Positions 1-9,239 are shown, counted from the first letter of the stretch. The stretch is 41,893 nt of DNA from Micavibrio sp. (GCA_002687495.1 NZAJ01000016.1:1-41893); one strand, 5' to 3'. Translations and numbers: made by a program. Notes: generated from the sequence alone by a model not told the origin.

Positions 1-368
1 AGAGATTTGTTAACTTGCTCACGCAGTTGCTCTTGGTTTTTAACAAATGTGTCAAAGCTTTGCTCTAGATAGTTAGGGACAAGCGCTTGGATGTTATCAC
101 CATAAAAGCCGATGAGGTTTTTCAAGAAGCTTGTCGGGAGCAGGTTCTCACCTTTTGATTCTTGATCAGCAATGATTTGAGTTAAAACAGAGTGCGTGAT
201 GTCATCGCCACTCTTTGCATCATAAACGACGAAGTCATAGCCATCCTTTACCATCTCGCACAAATCATCGAGTGTGATGTAGCTGCTGCGTCCAGTATCA
301 TAGAGGCGTCTATTCGCATATTTCTTAATAACAGTTGGTTCGTTTTTGCCGTTTTGTGTCTTGCTCAT
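1..368 (-). CDS. phaR: Polyhydroxyalkanoate synthesis repressor PhaR (3' end cut by window)
   Basis: Reading the minus strand from an ATG at 368 gives a protein starting MSKTQNGKNEPTVIKKYANR, followed by RRLYDTGRSSYITLDDLCEM and a segment rich in NLLPTSFLKNLI. This matches the PHB/PHA accumulation regulator DNA-binding domain, about the first 60 residues, followed by the start of the PHB_acc domain. The reading frame is open to the window edge, so about 122 codons are visible and the C-terminus is missing. A ribosome binding site of AAAGGG type lies just upstream of the ATG. PhaR proteins are cytoplasmic repressors that sense polymer granules and control phasin and biosynthesis genes. The gene is divergent from phaA, which fits control of the shared intergenic region. 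The family call is firm; the regulatory targets are inferred. Confidence 0.93.
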   Translation of the reverse strand, partial: MSKTQNGKNEPTVIKKYANRRLYDTGRSSYITLDDLCEMVKDGYDFVVYDAKSGDDITHSVLTQIIADQESKGENLLPTSFLKNLIGFYGDNIQALVPNYLEQSFDTFVKNQEQLREQVNKS

Positions 369-466
369 GTCGTACCCTTTACGTGTCCGTATAGCGTTAA
401 AATTATTAAGTAAAGCAGTAATATTTTATTCATTATGCACAAAAACAAGCCTATTGAAAGTTTTCT

Positions 467-484
467 TTTTGCAACACGGCAAAA
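467..484. promoter_or_regulatory. Candidate operator: inverted repeat between phaR and phaA
   Basis: A perfect inverted repeat, TTTTGC, six bases, GCAAAA, lies in the 200-bp gap between the divergent phaR and phaA genes, about 85 bases before the phaA start and about 100 before the phaR start. PhaR-type repressors are reported to use TGC/GCA-rich dyads, so this is the best operator candidate in the gap. The symmetry is seen; the binding is inferred. A TTGAAA hexamer at 454-459 could be a -35 element, but no convincing -10 follows at the right spacing. Confidence 0.35.
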
Positions 485-568
485 CTTAGGAAAAGCAATT
501 TACAGGCCTTTTAAAGGGCTTTATGGTGCAGCTTAAGGTTTATGTGTTTACTCAAGGAGATTTTAAAA

Positions 569-1747
569 ATGAGCGATCCAGTTGTTATAGTCGCAGCAAA
601 AAGAACTGCTATTGGTGTTTTAGGTGGCGGTTTAAGCAGTGTGCCTGCGCCTAAGCTCGGTCAAGTTGTGATTGAAAATTTGTTAGAAGAAACTGGTGTT
701 GCGGCTTCTGATGTTGATGAAGTTTTGTTAGGGCAAGTTTTAACGGCTGGAAGTGGTCAAAACCCTGCGCGTCAGACAGCGATCTTTGCAGGTATCCCAG
801 AAGAAAAGGCTGCGCTGACTATTAACCAAGTTTGTGGTTCAGGTTTGCGCGCGGTTGCTCTTGGCATGCAAGCGATCTTATGCGGTGATGCGGATATTGT
901 TGTTGCAGGTGGTCAGGAAAATATGAGCGCGTCTAAGCATTGTATTCATATGCGTGATGGCGTGAAGTTCGGTGATGTTAAGATGCAAGACACAATGATC
1001 GTTGATGGTCTTTGGGATGCGTATAATGATTATCATATGGGGATTACTGCGGAAAATATTGCAGAGAAATATAATATCTCTAGAGAAGATCAAGATGGTT
1101 TTGCTGCAACCTCACAAAATAGAGCTGAGGCTGCGATTGCTGCAAATAAATTTGCAGATGAGATTGTGCCTGTGACTGTGAAGGGGCGTAAAGAGGATGT
1201 CATTGTTGATAAAGACGAATTTCCTAGAGCGGGTGTAACTGCGGAAGGTTTAGGTAAGCTTCGTCCAGCCTTTAAGAAAGATGGCACTGTTACGGCTGCA
1301 AATGCTTCAGGGATTAATGATGGTGCGGCTGCTGTTTTGCTGATGAAGCAAAGTGAAGCAGAGAAGCGGGGGTTGAAGCCTTTAGCGAAAATCGTATCTT
1401 GGGCGACGGCTGGTGTTGATCCAACGATCATGGGTACTGGTCCTATTCCTGCGTCACGCAAAGCATTAGAGAAGGCGAGTTGGTCAGTTGAAGATCTTGA
1501 TCTTGTTGAATCGAATGAAGCTTTTGCTGCACAGTCTTTATGTGTATTACGTGAGGTTGGATTTGATCCTGCAAAAACGAATGTTAATGGCGGTGCGATT
1601 TCATTAGGGCATCCAATTGGTGCATCTGGTGCGCGTGTGCTTGTGACATTATTGCATGAGATGAAGCGCAGTGGTTCAGCCAAAGGTCTAGCGACTTTAT
1701 GTATTGGCGGCGGTATGGGCATAGCAATGTGCGTGGAAGCTGCATAA
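569..1747 (+). CDS. phaA: Acetyl-CoA C-acetyltransferase (beta-ketothiolase)
   Basis: Condenses two acetyl-CoA into acetoacetyl-CoA, the first step of polyhydroxybutyrate synthesis, in the cytoplasm. The 392-residue product has the usual length of biosynthetic thiolases. The three catalytic landmarks fall at the classical positions: the nucleophile Cys89 in [10 protein letters not shown], His348 in [12 protein letters not shown], and Cys378 in [11 protein letters not shown] chose ATG 569 because AAGGAG at 554-559 is well spaced for it, and because the protein then starts [16 protein letters not shown] as in the family. An upstream in-frame ATG at 542 would put that ribosome site inside the gene. 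The gene is divergent from phaR and followed by phaB, the typical phaAB order, with a terminator-like hairpin between them. A role in acetoacetyl-CoA use rather than polymer synthesis is possible but less likely next to phaR and phaB. Confidence 0.96.
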   Translation: MSDPVVIVAAKRTAIGVLGGGLSSVPAPKLGQVVIENLLEETGVAASDVDEVLLGQVLTAGSGQNPARQTAIFAGIPEEKAALTINQVCGSGLRAVALGMQAILCGDADIVVAGGQENMSASKHCIHMRDGVKFGDVKMQDTMIVDGLWDAYNDYHMGITAENIAEKYNISREDQDGFAATSQNRAEAAIAANKFADEIVPVTVKGRKEDVIVDKDEFPRAGVTAEGLGKLRPAFKKDGTVTAANASGINDGAAAVLLMKQSEAEKRGLKPLAKIVSWATAGVDPTIMGTGPIPASRKALEKASWSVEDLDLVESNEAFAAQSLCVLREVGFDPAKTNVNGGAISLGHPIGASGARVLVTLLHEMKRSGSAKGLATLCIGGGMGIAMCVEAA

Positions 1748-1760
1748 TTTATTGAGTTTT

Positions 1761-1798
1761 TGTGCCCCTTAGTTTGGTTATTTCGGGGCACATTTTTT
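1761..1798 (+). terminator. Intrinsic terminator-like hairpin between phaA and phaB
   Basis: TGTGCCCC at 1761-1768 pairs perfectly with GGGGCACA at 1785-1792, leaving a 16-base loop, and six T residues follow at once. This has the form of a Rho-independent terminator. It begins 13 bases after the phaA stop, and phaB begins 30 bases after its end, so it may set the phaA:phaB ratio by partial readthrough. Confidence 0.7.
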
Positions 1799-1828
1799 AC
1801 ATCTATATTTTTTTAAGGAGATTTAAGA

Positions 1829-2551
1829 GTGAGTAAAGTTGCAGTAGTAACAGGTGGTACACGAGGTATTGGTAAAGATATTTCATTGGCTTTAATTGAT
1901 GCGGGATATCAAGTGGCGGCGCTATATCATGGAAATGAAGCGGCGGCGAAAGAATTTAAAGCTGAGACAGGTCAGAAAGCTTATAAGGTTGATGTTGCTG
2001 ATTTAGATAAATGTCATGCTGTTATTGAGAAAATCGAAAAAGATTTAGGTCCTGTTTATGCGCTTGTAAATAACGCAGGTATTACGCGTGATGGTATGCT
2101 TCATAAAATGCCTGCTGATGCGTGGCATTCAGTTATCGAGACGAACCTCACATCTTGCTACAATATGTGCCGCAGTACAATTGGCGGGATGCGTGATCGT
2201 GGTGAAGGGCGTATTGTAAATATTAGCTCGATCAATGGTCAGAAAGGGCAGCTTGGTCAGGCGAACTATTCTGCAGCGAAAGCCGGGATGATTGGTTTTA
2301 CTAAAGCGTTGGCTTTGGAAGGTGCGCGTAAGGGGATTACTGTGAATGCAATTTGCCCTGGCTATATTAAGACTGAGATGACAGAAGCAATGGATTCTGC
2401 AGTTTTGGAAAGTATTGTGAAGCAAATTCCTATGGGCCGTATGGGTAAGCCAAATGAGATTGCGGACATGGTGGCTTTCCTTGTTTCAGATAAGGCTGCG
2501 TTTATCACTGGCGCGACTATGACAGTTAATGGCGGTCAGTATATGGCGTAA
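1829..2551 (+). CDS. phaB: Acetoacetyl-CoA reductase (SDR family)
   Basis: Reduces acetoacetyl-CoA to (R)-3-hydroxybutyryl-CoA with NADPH, the second step of PHB synthesis. The 240-residue protein is a classical short-chain dehydrogenase. It has the cofactor loop VTGGTRGIG at residues 7-15, NNAG near residue 85, a catalytic Ser in NISSINGQKG, and the YSAAK Tyr/Lys pair. NNAGITRDGMLHKM and the INGQKGQLGQANYSAAKAGM stretch are typical of PhaB rather than FabG. The start is GTG at 1829, with AAGGAG at 1815-1820 correctly spaced and no better ATG. It follows phaA on the same strand. FabG remains an alternative, but the context favours PhaB. Confidence 0.93.
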   Translation: MSKVAVVTGGTRGIGKDISLALIDAGYQVAALYHGNEAAAKEFKAETGQKAYKVDVADLDKCHAVIEKIEKDLGPVYALVNNAGITRDGMLHKMPADAWHSVIETNLTSCYNMCRSTIGGMRDRGEGRIVNISSINGQKGQLGQANYSAAKAGMIGFTKALALEGARKGITVNAICPGYIKTEMTEAMDSAVLESIVKQIPMGRMGKPNEIADMVAFLVSDKAAFITGATMTVNGGQYMA

Positions 2552-2603
2552 GCCGTTTTTATGCTATTTTGGGTAAGCCGTTAACTGTAATAGGATTCGT
2601 GAC

Positions 2604-3116
2604 GTGATTTTAGAACGACAATATATCCCTAAAGGGGCCATCATCATGAGACAAGGTGATGAGGGCACAACGGCTTATCTAATTCAATCGGGCGCTGTTT
2701 CTGTTTTTACTGAGCAGTCTGGTGAACGCGTTGAATTGGCGCGTTTGGAGACCGGGCAGATTTTTGGCGATACAGCTCTGATTTTTGACGGAAGACGAAC
2801 AGCCTCTGTCTTGGCTGTTGAAGATTGTAATCTGATTATTATTACGCGTCAGGCTTTTCAGGAAAAGTTGAAGAAAAGTGATCCTACAGTTAGAGCGCTA
2901 CTGACTATGCTTTCAAACCGTATGATGACGAATAATAACACGATGCTTCAAAATAAGAGCACTGTTGATGATCTTTCGCAAACGGCTCAGATGATTTATC
3001 AGAATTATGCTGATAGTTTGCCTGCTGATAAGTTGGAAGATTTGCAAGATATGGTGCTGCCAGCTCTACAAAATTTCTTTTCTGCTTTGGACGAGTTTCA
3101 AAAGAAGCACTCGTAA
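2604..3116 (+). CDS. Single-domain cyclic nucleotide-binding protein
   Basis: This 170-residue cytoplasmic protein consists of one cNMP-binding beta-barrel domain at about residues 5-110, followed by a helical tail. The domain is seen in IPKGAIIMRQGDEG, AYLIQSGAVSVF and the phosphate-binding region IFGDTALIFDGRRTASVLAV. The Glu usually found after FG in that cassette is Asp here, while the Arg before T/S-A is kept. There is no helix-turn-helix, so it is not a Crp/Fnr transcription factor by itself. The start is probably GTG 2604, with a weak AGGA upstream; ATG 2646 would remove the first strand. It sits 52 bases after phaB and may be co-transcribed. Its ligand and partner are unknown; it may be a regulatory subunit for something encoded elsewhere. 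Confidence 0.8.
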   Translation: MILERQYIPKGAIIMRQGDEGTTAYLIQSGAVSVFTEQSGERVELARLETGQIFGDTALIFDGRRTASVLAVEDCNLIIITRQAFQEKLKKSDPTVRALLTMLSNRMMTNNNTMLQNKSTVDDLSQTAQMIYQNYADSLPADKLEDLQDMVLPALQNFFSALDEFQKKHS

Positions 3117-3212
3117 TCCTTTCTCAATACACTATATTATCTGCTTACATGTCAGCGGAATTGCTGGCGTGATTAATTTCAAAGTCTTTGAAACTTATTG
3201 GAGCGGATAATC

Positions 3213-6149
3213 ATGAAGTGGCTTATATCTATAATTTCAATTTTTGTACTGTTAATTGGGGTGGCGCTTATTGCTCCTAATTTTGTGAATTGGAATTCAT
3301 ATAAGGATCAAATCAAATCTCAGATATTAACTTTGAGTGGTCTTAACGCTGATCTTAATGGTGATCTCTCTGTCTCTATCTTGCCAAGCCCGCGTCTTTA
3401 TATTGAAAAGGCCGTCGTTAGTAATCCGCAAAATGATAATGGCGTTATAGCCAGTATAGAGCAATTTGAAGTGCAGCTTGATATTGGTGCGTTAATTGAT
3501 AAACGCATTGAGGTGAGTTCTATTCGTTTGGTTAAGCCTGAGATTACGATTGAAGAGCTCAGTAATGGGCGTTTGAATTTTATGACGGATGAGATTGAAG
3601 CGTTGCAGGCGTCTTCATCTGCTTCGGACAATGCTGCGTCTGATAAGGTTGCTTTACCTGTTTCTTTTGAATCGATTGTTATTGAGGAAGGGGCTTTTGT
3701 ATATGCGAATGCGGCAAGCCGTATGGAGATTTCCGATGTTGATCTTTCCGTTTCTGCCCAAACATTGCAGGGGCCTTTTGAGGGTGATTTAGGATTAAAA
3801 TATGCAGATAAGCCATTTGATGTGAGCTTTAAAACAGGTGCAATTGATATGAGTGATCTGAGCACCAGTTTGAATATTACCGGTCATTATGGCGATGCAG
3901 ATTTTAGTTTTGCGGGTGCTGTTACGGCGGGGAGTGAAAATCCAAATGCGCAAGGGGATGTGAAATTAAGCGTTAGCGATCTTGCGCAATATATAAAAAA
4001 TGATGCTGTGAAAGGTGCGCTTGAGGTCAGTGGCTCTTTAAAGGGTGATGCAAAAAATATAGCTCTTAAGAATTTGATTTTTAAGGCTGCTGGTCAGGAG
4101 CTTAAAGGTTCGGTTCAGGCTGGCTTATCACCTATCGCTGTCAGTGCGAATTTGAGCGCAGCGGATGTCTTGAAACTGGATCAATTTATACCCGCTCAAA
4201 ACGCATCTGGAAGCCGTAAAACGGCTCAATCTCTTGCTGCTAGTTTGACGCAACTCGTTCCACAGACTTTAGAGCTTCCAGTTATTGAGGCGTTGGATGT
4301 TCAATTGAGTGTACCGGGTGTGGTGTATCAGGGTAAAAGTTTTGGTGGTGTTAATGCGGCGCTTGCCAAAAAAGCTAAAGGCTTTGGTGTGAATGCACGT
4401 GTGAATGATATTCCTGGTAAGGCTATTATTGAGCTTGATGCGGATTTGAGTTTTGATGAAGTTTCCAAATCAGGTAAGAGCGGTAGTAATATTTATAGTG
4501 GCGGTAAGGTGTCATTGCATCTGCAAGGGCAGGCGCAAAATACACCTGTAACCATTGAAGCGTTGAGCGGTCTTAAAGATTTGCCTTTGGTGAGTGCGCG
4601 TAAGATTGGCGTTATTGATGTTAAGGCGCATATTGATCCTAAAGCGGTTTATCTGGATGAAGCGCTTGTTAATTTGGATGATGACGCATATTCGCTTAAA
4701 GGATCACTGAGTGCCGATGCTGAAGGTGGATCGGATTTAGTGATAGTTTCTTTGGTTGCGGATGCGCTGGATGTGAATGATCTTATGGTCAAATCAAATT
4801 CATCAGATAGTAAAAAGGCAGCGAATGCTGGTGGGCTGAATTTGCCTTTTGATGTGAATGCGCAAGCCTCTATTCATATGCTTAAAGTGGGGGGGCAGGA
4901 TATTAAGGGGCTAAAAGTTAGCACGAATATTGTTGATAATAAGATCATCGTTAAGAAGGTTGCTGCTGATAATGTAGCTGGTAATGCGCTTAACATTAAT
5001 AGTGATATTACGATCGATATGAGCGGTGCAAAACCCTATCTTCAAGGGGCATTGGCTTTGGGTGATTTGAAGTGGCGTGGTCAAAAAACTGCGGCGCAGA
5101 AAAAAGGCACAGAACGTTGGTCTTCTGCTGTTCTTGATTTGACGGCTCTTAATTCTGTGAATATGGATTTTGATGTTTCGGCGAAGTCTATCGATTATGA
5201 GGGCTGGATTTTAAGTGCTCCTTCAATCAAGCTTGCCTTAAAAGATGGGGTGCTCAATGTTTCAGAGCTTAAAGCGGGTCTTTATGATGGGCAGTTCGTT
5301 GGGAGTGCGCTAGTACAGCAGCAAAATGGTGCTGTGAATTTAAGCTCGACATATGCATTGAGTGAGGTTCAGATTGAGCCGCTTGTGATATCATTTGCGG
5401 GGAACTCGATTTTGAAAGGCAGTGGAGGCGTTAGTGTAAATGGGGATGTGAAAAGCTCTGGTGCTTCTGTGAAGGCTTTGATCGGTGCGTTAAGTGGTCA
5501 GGGTAAAGTGAATGGTCGCAATATTATACTTCAAGGTATTGATGTGCAGCGCTTTGTGAGAGCGCTTTCCGATGAAGCTAAGCCAGGAGACTCGCTTTTG
5601 AATATGTGGAAAGGTGTTGGTTCAGGTGGTTCCTCTCAGTTTGCTACGCTTGATGGTTCTTATAGTATTAATAACGGTGTGATTAGCTTTGATGATATCT
5701 TGCTGGATGGTGATGCGGCTGCAATTAATACGAGCGGTCATGTTAATCTACCTGCATTTACTATTGCGAGTGAACATGAGATGAGTGTGAAGAACCGTGA
5801 TGATGTACCGTCATTTACTGTGAAACTCTCTGGGCCATTGGATAACCCTGCGCAGACATTTGGTCAGGGTTTATTGCAAGATTACCTAAAGCGCAAAATT
5901 CAGCGTAAATTGCAAAAGGAGCTGGGCGATAAGATCAATAAAGAGCTTGGTAATAACCCTATAGGGAATGTGTTACAGGGTGTGCTTGGCGGTGGTTCTG
6001 CTGCTAGTGGCAATAATAATGATGCAGCGAATGACAATGACAGCGCAAGTGAAGATGAAGGCTCGCAAAATAGCGGTGGTAATAATAGCTCAACTGGCAG
6101 TGCTGCCGAGGATGCTGTTAGGGGGCTGTTGAATAACTTTATGAGATAG
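3213..6149 (+). CDS. AsmA-family envelope protein
   Basis: A 978-residue protein of the AsmA/TamB-like repeat family, which are inner-membrane-anchored periplasmic proteins linked to lipid traffic and outer-membrane assembly. The N-terminus has one membrane helix (residues 2-22), followed by the family-typical VNWNSYKDQIKSQI and a GLNADLNGDLSVSILPSPRL segment. A long beta-rich region follows, and the C-terminal AsmA_2-like part contains ALSGQGKVNGRNIILQGIDV at roughly residues 760-780. The last 50 residues are a low-complexity Asn/Ser/Gly/Glu stretch. ATG 3213 is chosen because GGAGCGG at 3200-3206 precedes it and the membrane helix starts there; an in-frame TTG at 3198 lies ahead of that site's optimum. 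It lies 96 bases after the cNMP protein on the same strand and converges with the RHH gene. The family call is firm; its cargo is unknown. Confidence 0.9.
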   Translation: MKWLISIISIFVLLIGVALIAPNFVNWNSYKDQIKSQILTLSGLNADLNGDLSVSILPSPRLYIEKAVVSNPQNDNGVIASIEQFEVQLDIGALIDKRIEVSSIRLVKPEITIEELSNGRLNFMTDEIEALQASSSASDNAASDKVALPVSFESIVIEEGAFVYANAASRMEISDVDLSVSAQTLQGPFEGDLGLKYADKPFDVSFKTGAIDMSDLSTSLNITGHYGDADFSFAGAVTAGSENPNAQGDVKLSVSDLAQYIKNDAVKGALEVSGSLKGDAKNIALKNLIFKAAGQELKGSVQAGLSPIAVSANLSAADVLKLDQFIPAQNASGSRKTAQSLAASLTQLVPQTLELPVIEALDVQLSVPGVVYQGKSFGGVNAALAKKAKGFGVNARVNDIPGKAIIELDADLSFDEVSKSGKSGSNIYSGGKVSLHLQGQAQNTPVTIEALSGLKDLPLVSARKIGVIDVKAHIDPKAVYLDEALVNLDDDAYSLKGSLSADAEGGSDLVIVSLVADALDVNDLMVKSNSSDSKKAANAGGLNLPFDVNAQASIHMLKVGGQDIKGLKVSTNIVDNKIIVKKVAADNVAGNALNINSDITIDMSGAKPYLQGALALGDLKWRGQKTAAQKKGTERWSSAVLDLTALNSVNMDFDVSAKSIDYEGWILSAPSIKLALKDGVLNVSELKAGLYDGQFVGSALVQQQNGAVNLSSTYALSEVQIEPLVISFAGNSILKGSGGVSVNGDVKSSGASVKALIGALSGQGKVNGRNIILQGIDVQRFVRALSDEAKPGDSLLNMWKGVGSGGSSQFATLDGSYSINNGVISFDDILLDGDAAAINTSGHVNLPAFTIASEHEMSVKNRDDVPSFTVKLSGPLDNPAQTFGQGLLQDYLKRKIQRKLQKELGDKINKELGNNPIGNVLQGVLGGGSAASGNNNDAANDNDSASEDEGSQNSGGNNSSTGSAAEDAVRGLLNNFMR

Positions 6150-6182
6150 AGTGTTATCGTCATAGAGTAGGGGGAAGCCTCC

Positions 6183-6395
6183 TTATGATAGGCGTTCTTG
6201 CAGCTTGTTTAATATATAGAGTCTAATGGCGCTAGAGAGATTTGTTTCGGGTGTTCTGGCCTCATCAATCTCAGCAATGAGTTTATTTAGAGAAAGGCCG
6301 CGATGTGCGGCCTCTTTTTTCAAAGCACTCCAGAATTCATCTTCGAGCGTGATGCTTGTTTCGTGGCCGAGGATGTTGACTGAATGCTTTTTCAT
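6183..6395 (-). CDS. Ribbon-helix-helix domain protein
   Basis: A 70-residue protein matching the short alphaproteobacterial ribbon-helix-helix family (RHH_4-like). The first strand is SVNILGHETSITLEDEFW, followed by helices in ALKKEAAHRGLSLNKLIAEI and NLSSAIRLYILNKLQE. Such proteins are presumed dimeric DNA-binding regulators, but targets are not established. Its ATG overlaps the stop of the upstream NUDIX gene in an ATGA arrangement (6392-6395), so the two are almost surely translationally coupled at the end of the purE-purK-fumC-nudix operon. A toxin-antitoxin antitoxin was considered, but no toxin gene adjoins it. Confidence 0.85.
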   Translation of the reverse strand: MKKHSVNILGHETSITLEDEFWSALKKEAAHRGLSLNKLIAEIDEARTPETNLSSAIRLYILNKLQERLS

Positions 6396-6754
6396 TGTTC
6401 AAGAATATGCTTTTTCACGAAATGAGACATTCTTCCATTTGTTATATGAATGATCTCTTCAGCACTAGCCCATTTTATAGATGTGAAGTTTTCTGGCTCA
6501 TTTAAATTTATTTTCTCAACCTCTGGAGTTGAGCAGGCGAAAAAATGTAGTGTAATTCCTTCGCCAGCCTTTGTGCCTAGTTTTTTTGTGATAGTCGCCG
6601 TAACGTCTGTTTCTTCCTTGATCTCACGAATAAGAGCGTCTTCTAATGTTTCGCCTTTTTCTACCTTTCCGCTAGGAAAAGTTGGCGTGCCATCATGACG
6701 CTCCATGAATATGAAGCCGAGGCTTGATTTAACGATGCCTACAACAACATCCAT
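6392..6754 (-). CDS. NUDIX hydrolase
   Basis: A 120-residue cytoplasmic hydrolase of nucleoside-diphosphate-linked compounds. The NUDIX box runs GKVEKGETLEDALIREIKEE and then TDV, keeping the Gly, the REIKEE metal-binding glutamates and the spacing, with Asp in place of the last Gly. PTFPSGKVEKGE resembles MutT-like sanitising enzymes, but the substrate cannot be told from sequence. Length is normal for a single-domain NUDIX protein. It begins 6 bases after the fumC stop, so its ribosome site lies inside the end of fumC, and its stop overlaps the RHH start by 4 bases. Co-transcription with fumC is very likely. Confidence 0.88.
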   Translation of the reverse strand: MDVVVGIVKSSLGFIFMERHDGTPTFPSGKVEKGETLEDALIREIKEETDVTATITKKLGTKAGEGITLHFFACSTPEVEKINLNEPENFTSIKWASAEEIIHITNGRMSHFVKKHILEQ

Positions 6755-6760
6755 AAATGG

Positions 6761-8158
6761 CTAGTCTCTTGGCTTAATCATATCAAGAGGGTTTACCCAC
6801 TCTTTGAATTGCTCTTCCGTAAGAAGCTTGAGCTCAAGTGCGGCCTCTTTTAGTGTTGTGCCTTCTTGGTGGGCTTTCTTAGCAATCTTCGCGGCATTGT
6901 CATAGCCGATATGAGGGTTTAGTGCTGTTACAAGCATAAGAGAGTTATTCATAAGCTCTGTGATGCGGGCTTCGTTTGCTTCGATGCCGACAACACAGTT
7001 ATCTGTAAAGCTGCGTGCACCATCAGCGATGAGGCGGATAGATTGAAGAACGTTATAGATCATCACAGGTTTGAATACGTTAAGTTCAAAATGACCGTTT
7101 GAGCCTGCAACTGAAACAGTTGTGTGGTTACCCATAACTTGCGCGCAGACCATTGTAAGTGCTTCACACTGTGTTGGGTTTACCTTGCCGGGCATGATTG
7201 ATGAACCAGGCTCGTTTGCCGGTAGGATCAGCTCGCCAATACCGGAGCGAGGGCCTGAACCAAGAAGGCGAATGTCATTAGCGATTTTCATTAAGCTGAC
7301 AGCAATTGTGTTAAGAGCGCCTGAGAGCTCAACCATTGCATCATGGGCTGCTAGAGCTTCGAATTTATTTTCTGCTGTTACGAATCTTAGGTTTGTGACC
7401 TTAGCTACGTTTTCTGCGAATTTCGTATCAAAGCCGACTTTTGAGTTAATGCCCGTTCCTACAGCTGTTCCGCCTTGAGCGAGCTGTAAAACGCGTGGCA
7501 TGGCATCTTTAATGCGGGAGATGCCGTATTTAACTTGTGTTGCGTAGCCCGAGAATTCTTGTCCGAGTGTAAGCGGCGTTGCATCTTGAAGGTGTGTACG
7601 GCCGATCTTGACGATTTCTTTGAATTTTTCTGCTTTTTGGAAAAGGATATCTTCTAGATTATCTAAGGCAGGGAGGAGGCGGTCATGCACTTCCATAGCG
7701 GCTGCGATATGCATGACGGTTGGGAAAGTATCGTTTGAGCTTTGCCCCATATTACAGTGATCGTTCGGGTGAACTGGGCTTTTGCCGCCTTTTGTGCCGC
7801 TAAGCATTTCGTTAGCGCGGCCTGCGATCACTTCGTTGGCATTCATGTTTGATTGCGTGCCTGACCCTGTTTGCCAGACAGCAAGCGGGAATTCATTTGC
7901 AAGTGCGCCAGAGATCACTTCATCAGCAGCCTTTACGATGGCTTCGCCGATTTCTTTGTCCATGACGCCGAGATCCATATTTGTAAGGGCTGAGGCTTTC
8001 TTTTGAATGCCGAGCGCTTTAACAACTGGCTCAGGCATTTTCTCTGTGCCGATGTCAAAATTTTGTAATGAGCGCTGTGTTTGCGCACCCCAATATGCGT
8101 CGAAAGGGACTTCAATTTCACCAATGGAATCTGTTTCTATTCTTGTTTGCGCTGTCAT
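6761..8158 (-). CDS. fumC: Fumarate hydratase class II
   Basis: Interconverts fumarate and L-malate in the TCA cycle; an iron-independent homotetramer. The 465-residue length is standard. The superfamily signature [16 protein letters not shown] is present, along with the N-terminal [20 protein letters not shown], the [16 protein letters not shown] and [13 protein letters not shown] active-site segments, and [20 protein letters not shown]. These separate fumarase C from aspartase or argininosuccinate lyase. It lies third in a minus-strand run with purE and purK, 16 bases after purK and 6 before the NUDIX gene. Fumarate is a by-product of purine synthesis, which may explain the company. Confidence 0.96.
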   Translation of the reverse strand: MTAQTRIETDSIGEIEVPFDAYWGAQTQRSLQNFDIGTEKMPEPVVKALGIQKKASALTNMDLGVMDKEIGEAIVKAADEVISGALANEFPLAVWQTGSGTQSNMNANEVIAGRANEMLSGTKGGKSPVHPNDHCNMGQSSNDTFPTVMHIAAAMEVHDRLLPALDNLEDILFQKAEKFKEIVKIGRTHLQDATPLTLGQEFSGYATQVKYGISRIKDAMPRVLQLAQGGTAVGTGINSKVGFDTKFAENVAKVTNLRFVTAENKFEALAAHDAMVELSGALNTIAVSLMKIANDIRLLGSGPRSGIGELILPANEPGSSIMPGKVNPTQCEALTMVCAQVMGNHTTVSVAGSNGHFELNVFKPVMIYNVLQSIRLIADGARSFTDNCVVGIEANEARITELMNNSLMLVTALNPHIGYDNAAKIAKKAHQEGTTLKEAALELKLLTEEQFKEWVNPLDMIKPRD

Positions 8159-8174
8159 TTTTTAGCTGCCTTAC

Positions 8175-9239
8175 TTATTTAGAGTGTAAAATTGTAATAT
8201 GGCCCATCTTTCGGCCTGCGCGAATATCTTGCTTACCGTAGTCGTGGATGCAAGCATTTTCTTGAGAGATGTAGTCTTTAACGGTGGTTATCTCATCGCC
8301 AATAAGGTTTAGCATCTCTGCATTAGAGTGACGGCCGATTGGGGCTATCGGTAGCCCGCAAACCGCGCGCACGTGATTTTCAAATTGGCTGCATGCGCAT
8401 GCATCAATGCTCCAGTGGCCTGAATTATGTGTGCGAGGCGCTATCTCATTCGCTAGAAGCTTGCCGTCTTTAGTGACGAAAAGCTCAAGTGTTAAAATCC
8501 CTTTTAGATCAATGTGCTTAGCAAGGTTTTCTGTAAGATTTACAGCTTGGGCTGCAAGAATTGGATCAATCTTTGCCGGAACGGTTGTTTTTGAGAGAAT
8601 ATGGTTTTCATGCTCGTTTAGCATGGGGCCATAACTGGCCATTTTGCCATTTATATCGCGTGCTGTAATGACCGATATTTCGCATTCAAACGGGATGATT
8701 TCTTCGATGATTAAAGGATGATTTTTAAATTTCATCTTTATAGTATCGAAATTTGAACTCCTTGATATGCGGGCTTGTCCCTTACCATCATATCCGAAGC
8801 GTGTTGTTTTGATAATGACTTCATTGACGCCCCAATCATCAAAGGCAGCGATGAGGTCTTTTGCCGATTTTAGGGCGCGCCAGCGGGCGGTCGGAATATC
8901 AATGGAGTTGAGGTATGATTTTTCTTTTATACGGTCTTGCGAGATCTCTAAAAGTGATGTGTCTGGATAGACGGGCTTTAATTTTTTTAGATACTCTACT
9001 GTTTCTACAGGGATATTTTCAAATTCATAAGAAATATAATCAACTTGCTCTGCGAAATCTTTAAGAGCCTCTTTGTTATCATATGGGCTTAAGATTGTCT
9101 TGTAAGAGACTTGACTGGCGGGAGAATTTTCTTCTGGTGTGAAGATAATTGTTTTAATACCAAGGCGGGATGCTGCCATAGCGCTCATGCGCCCAAGCTG
9201 TCCGCCACCTAATATTCCGAGTGTTATATTTGTGTTCAT
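8175..9239 (-). CDS. purK: 5-(carboxyamino)imidazole ribonucleotide synthase
   Basis: ATP-dependent carboxylation of AIR to N5-CAIR in de novo purine synthesis. The 354-residue protein has the PurK N-terminus LGILGGGQLGRMSAMAASRL. It has the ATP-grasp core with IIKTTRFGYDGKGQARI and IIEEIIPFECEISVITARD, and the metal/substrate segment LLANEIAPRTHNSGHWSIDA, ending with the usual small C-terminal domain. It follows purE by 48 bases on the same strand, as in most bacteria, and is followed by fumC. Nothing looks broken. Confidence 0.96.
   Translation of the reverse strand: MNTNITLGILGGGQLGRMSAMAASRLGIKTIIFTPEENSPASQVSYKTILSPYDNKEALKDFAEQVDYISYEFENIPVETVEYLKKLKPVYPDTSLLEISQDRIKEKSYLNSIDIPTARWRALKSAKDLIAAFDDWGVNEVIIKTTRFGYDGKGQARISRSSNFDTIKMKFKNHPLIIEEIIPFECEISVITARDINGKMASYGPMLNEHENHILSKTTVPAKIDPILAAQAVNLTENLAKHIDLKGILTLELFVTKDGKLLANEIAPRTHNSGHWSIDACACSQFENHVRAVCGLPIAPIGRHSNAEMLNLIGDEITTVKDYISQENACIHDYGKQDIRAGRKMGHITILHSK

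Noticed and set aside
1090-1791. Long 233-codon minus-strand open frame across phaA
   Set aside because: It is antisense to a gene with all thiolase catalytic residues, has no family features, and has no ribosome site.
3398-3865. Minus-strand frame of 155 codons inside the AsmA gene
   Set aside because: Shadow of a long well-supported coding region; composition is Ser/Ile-rich as expected for an antisense frame.
6226-6698. Plus-strand frames opposite the RHH and NUDIX genes
   Set aside because: The minus-strand genes carry recognisable motifs and a coupled ATGA junction; the plus frames carry none.
6183-6754. RHH-NUDIX pair as a toxin-antitoxin system
   Set aside because: The partner has an intact NUDIX box and sits in a metabolic operon; no toxin family is seen.
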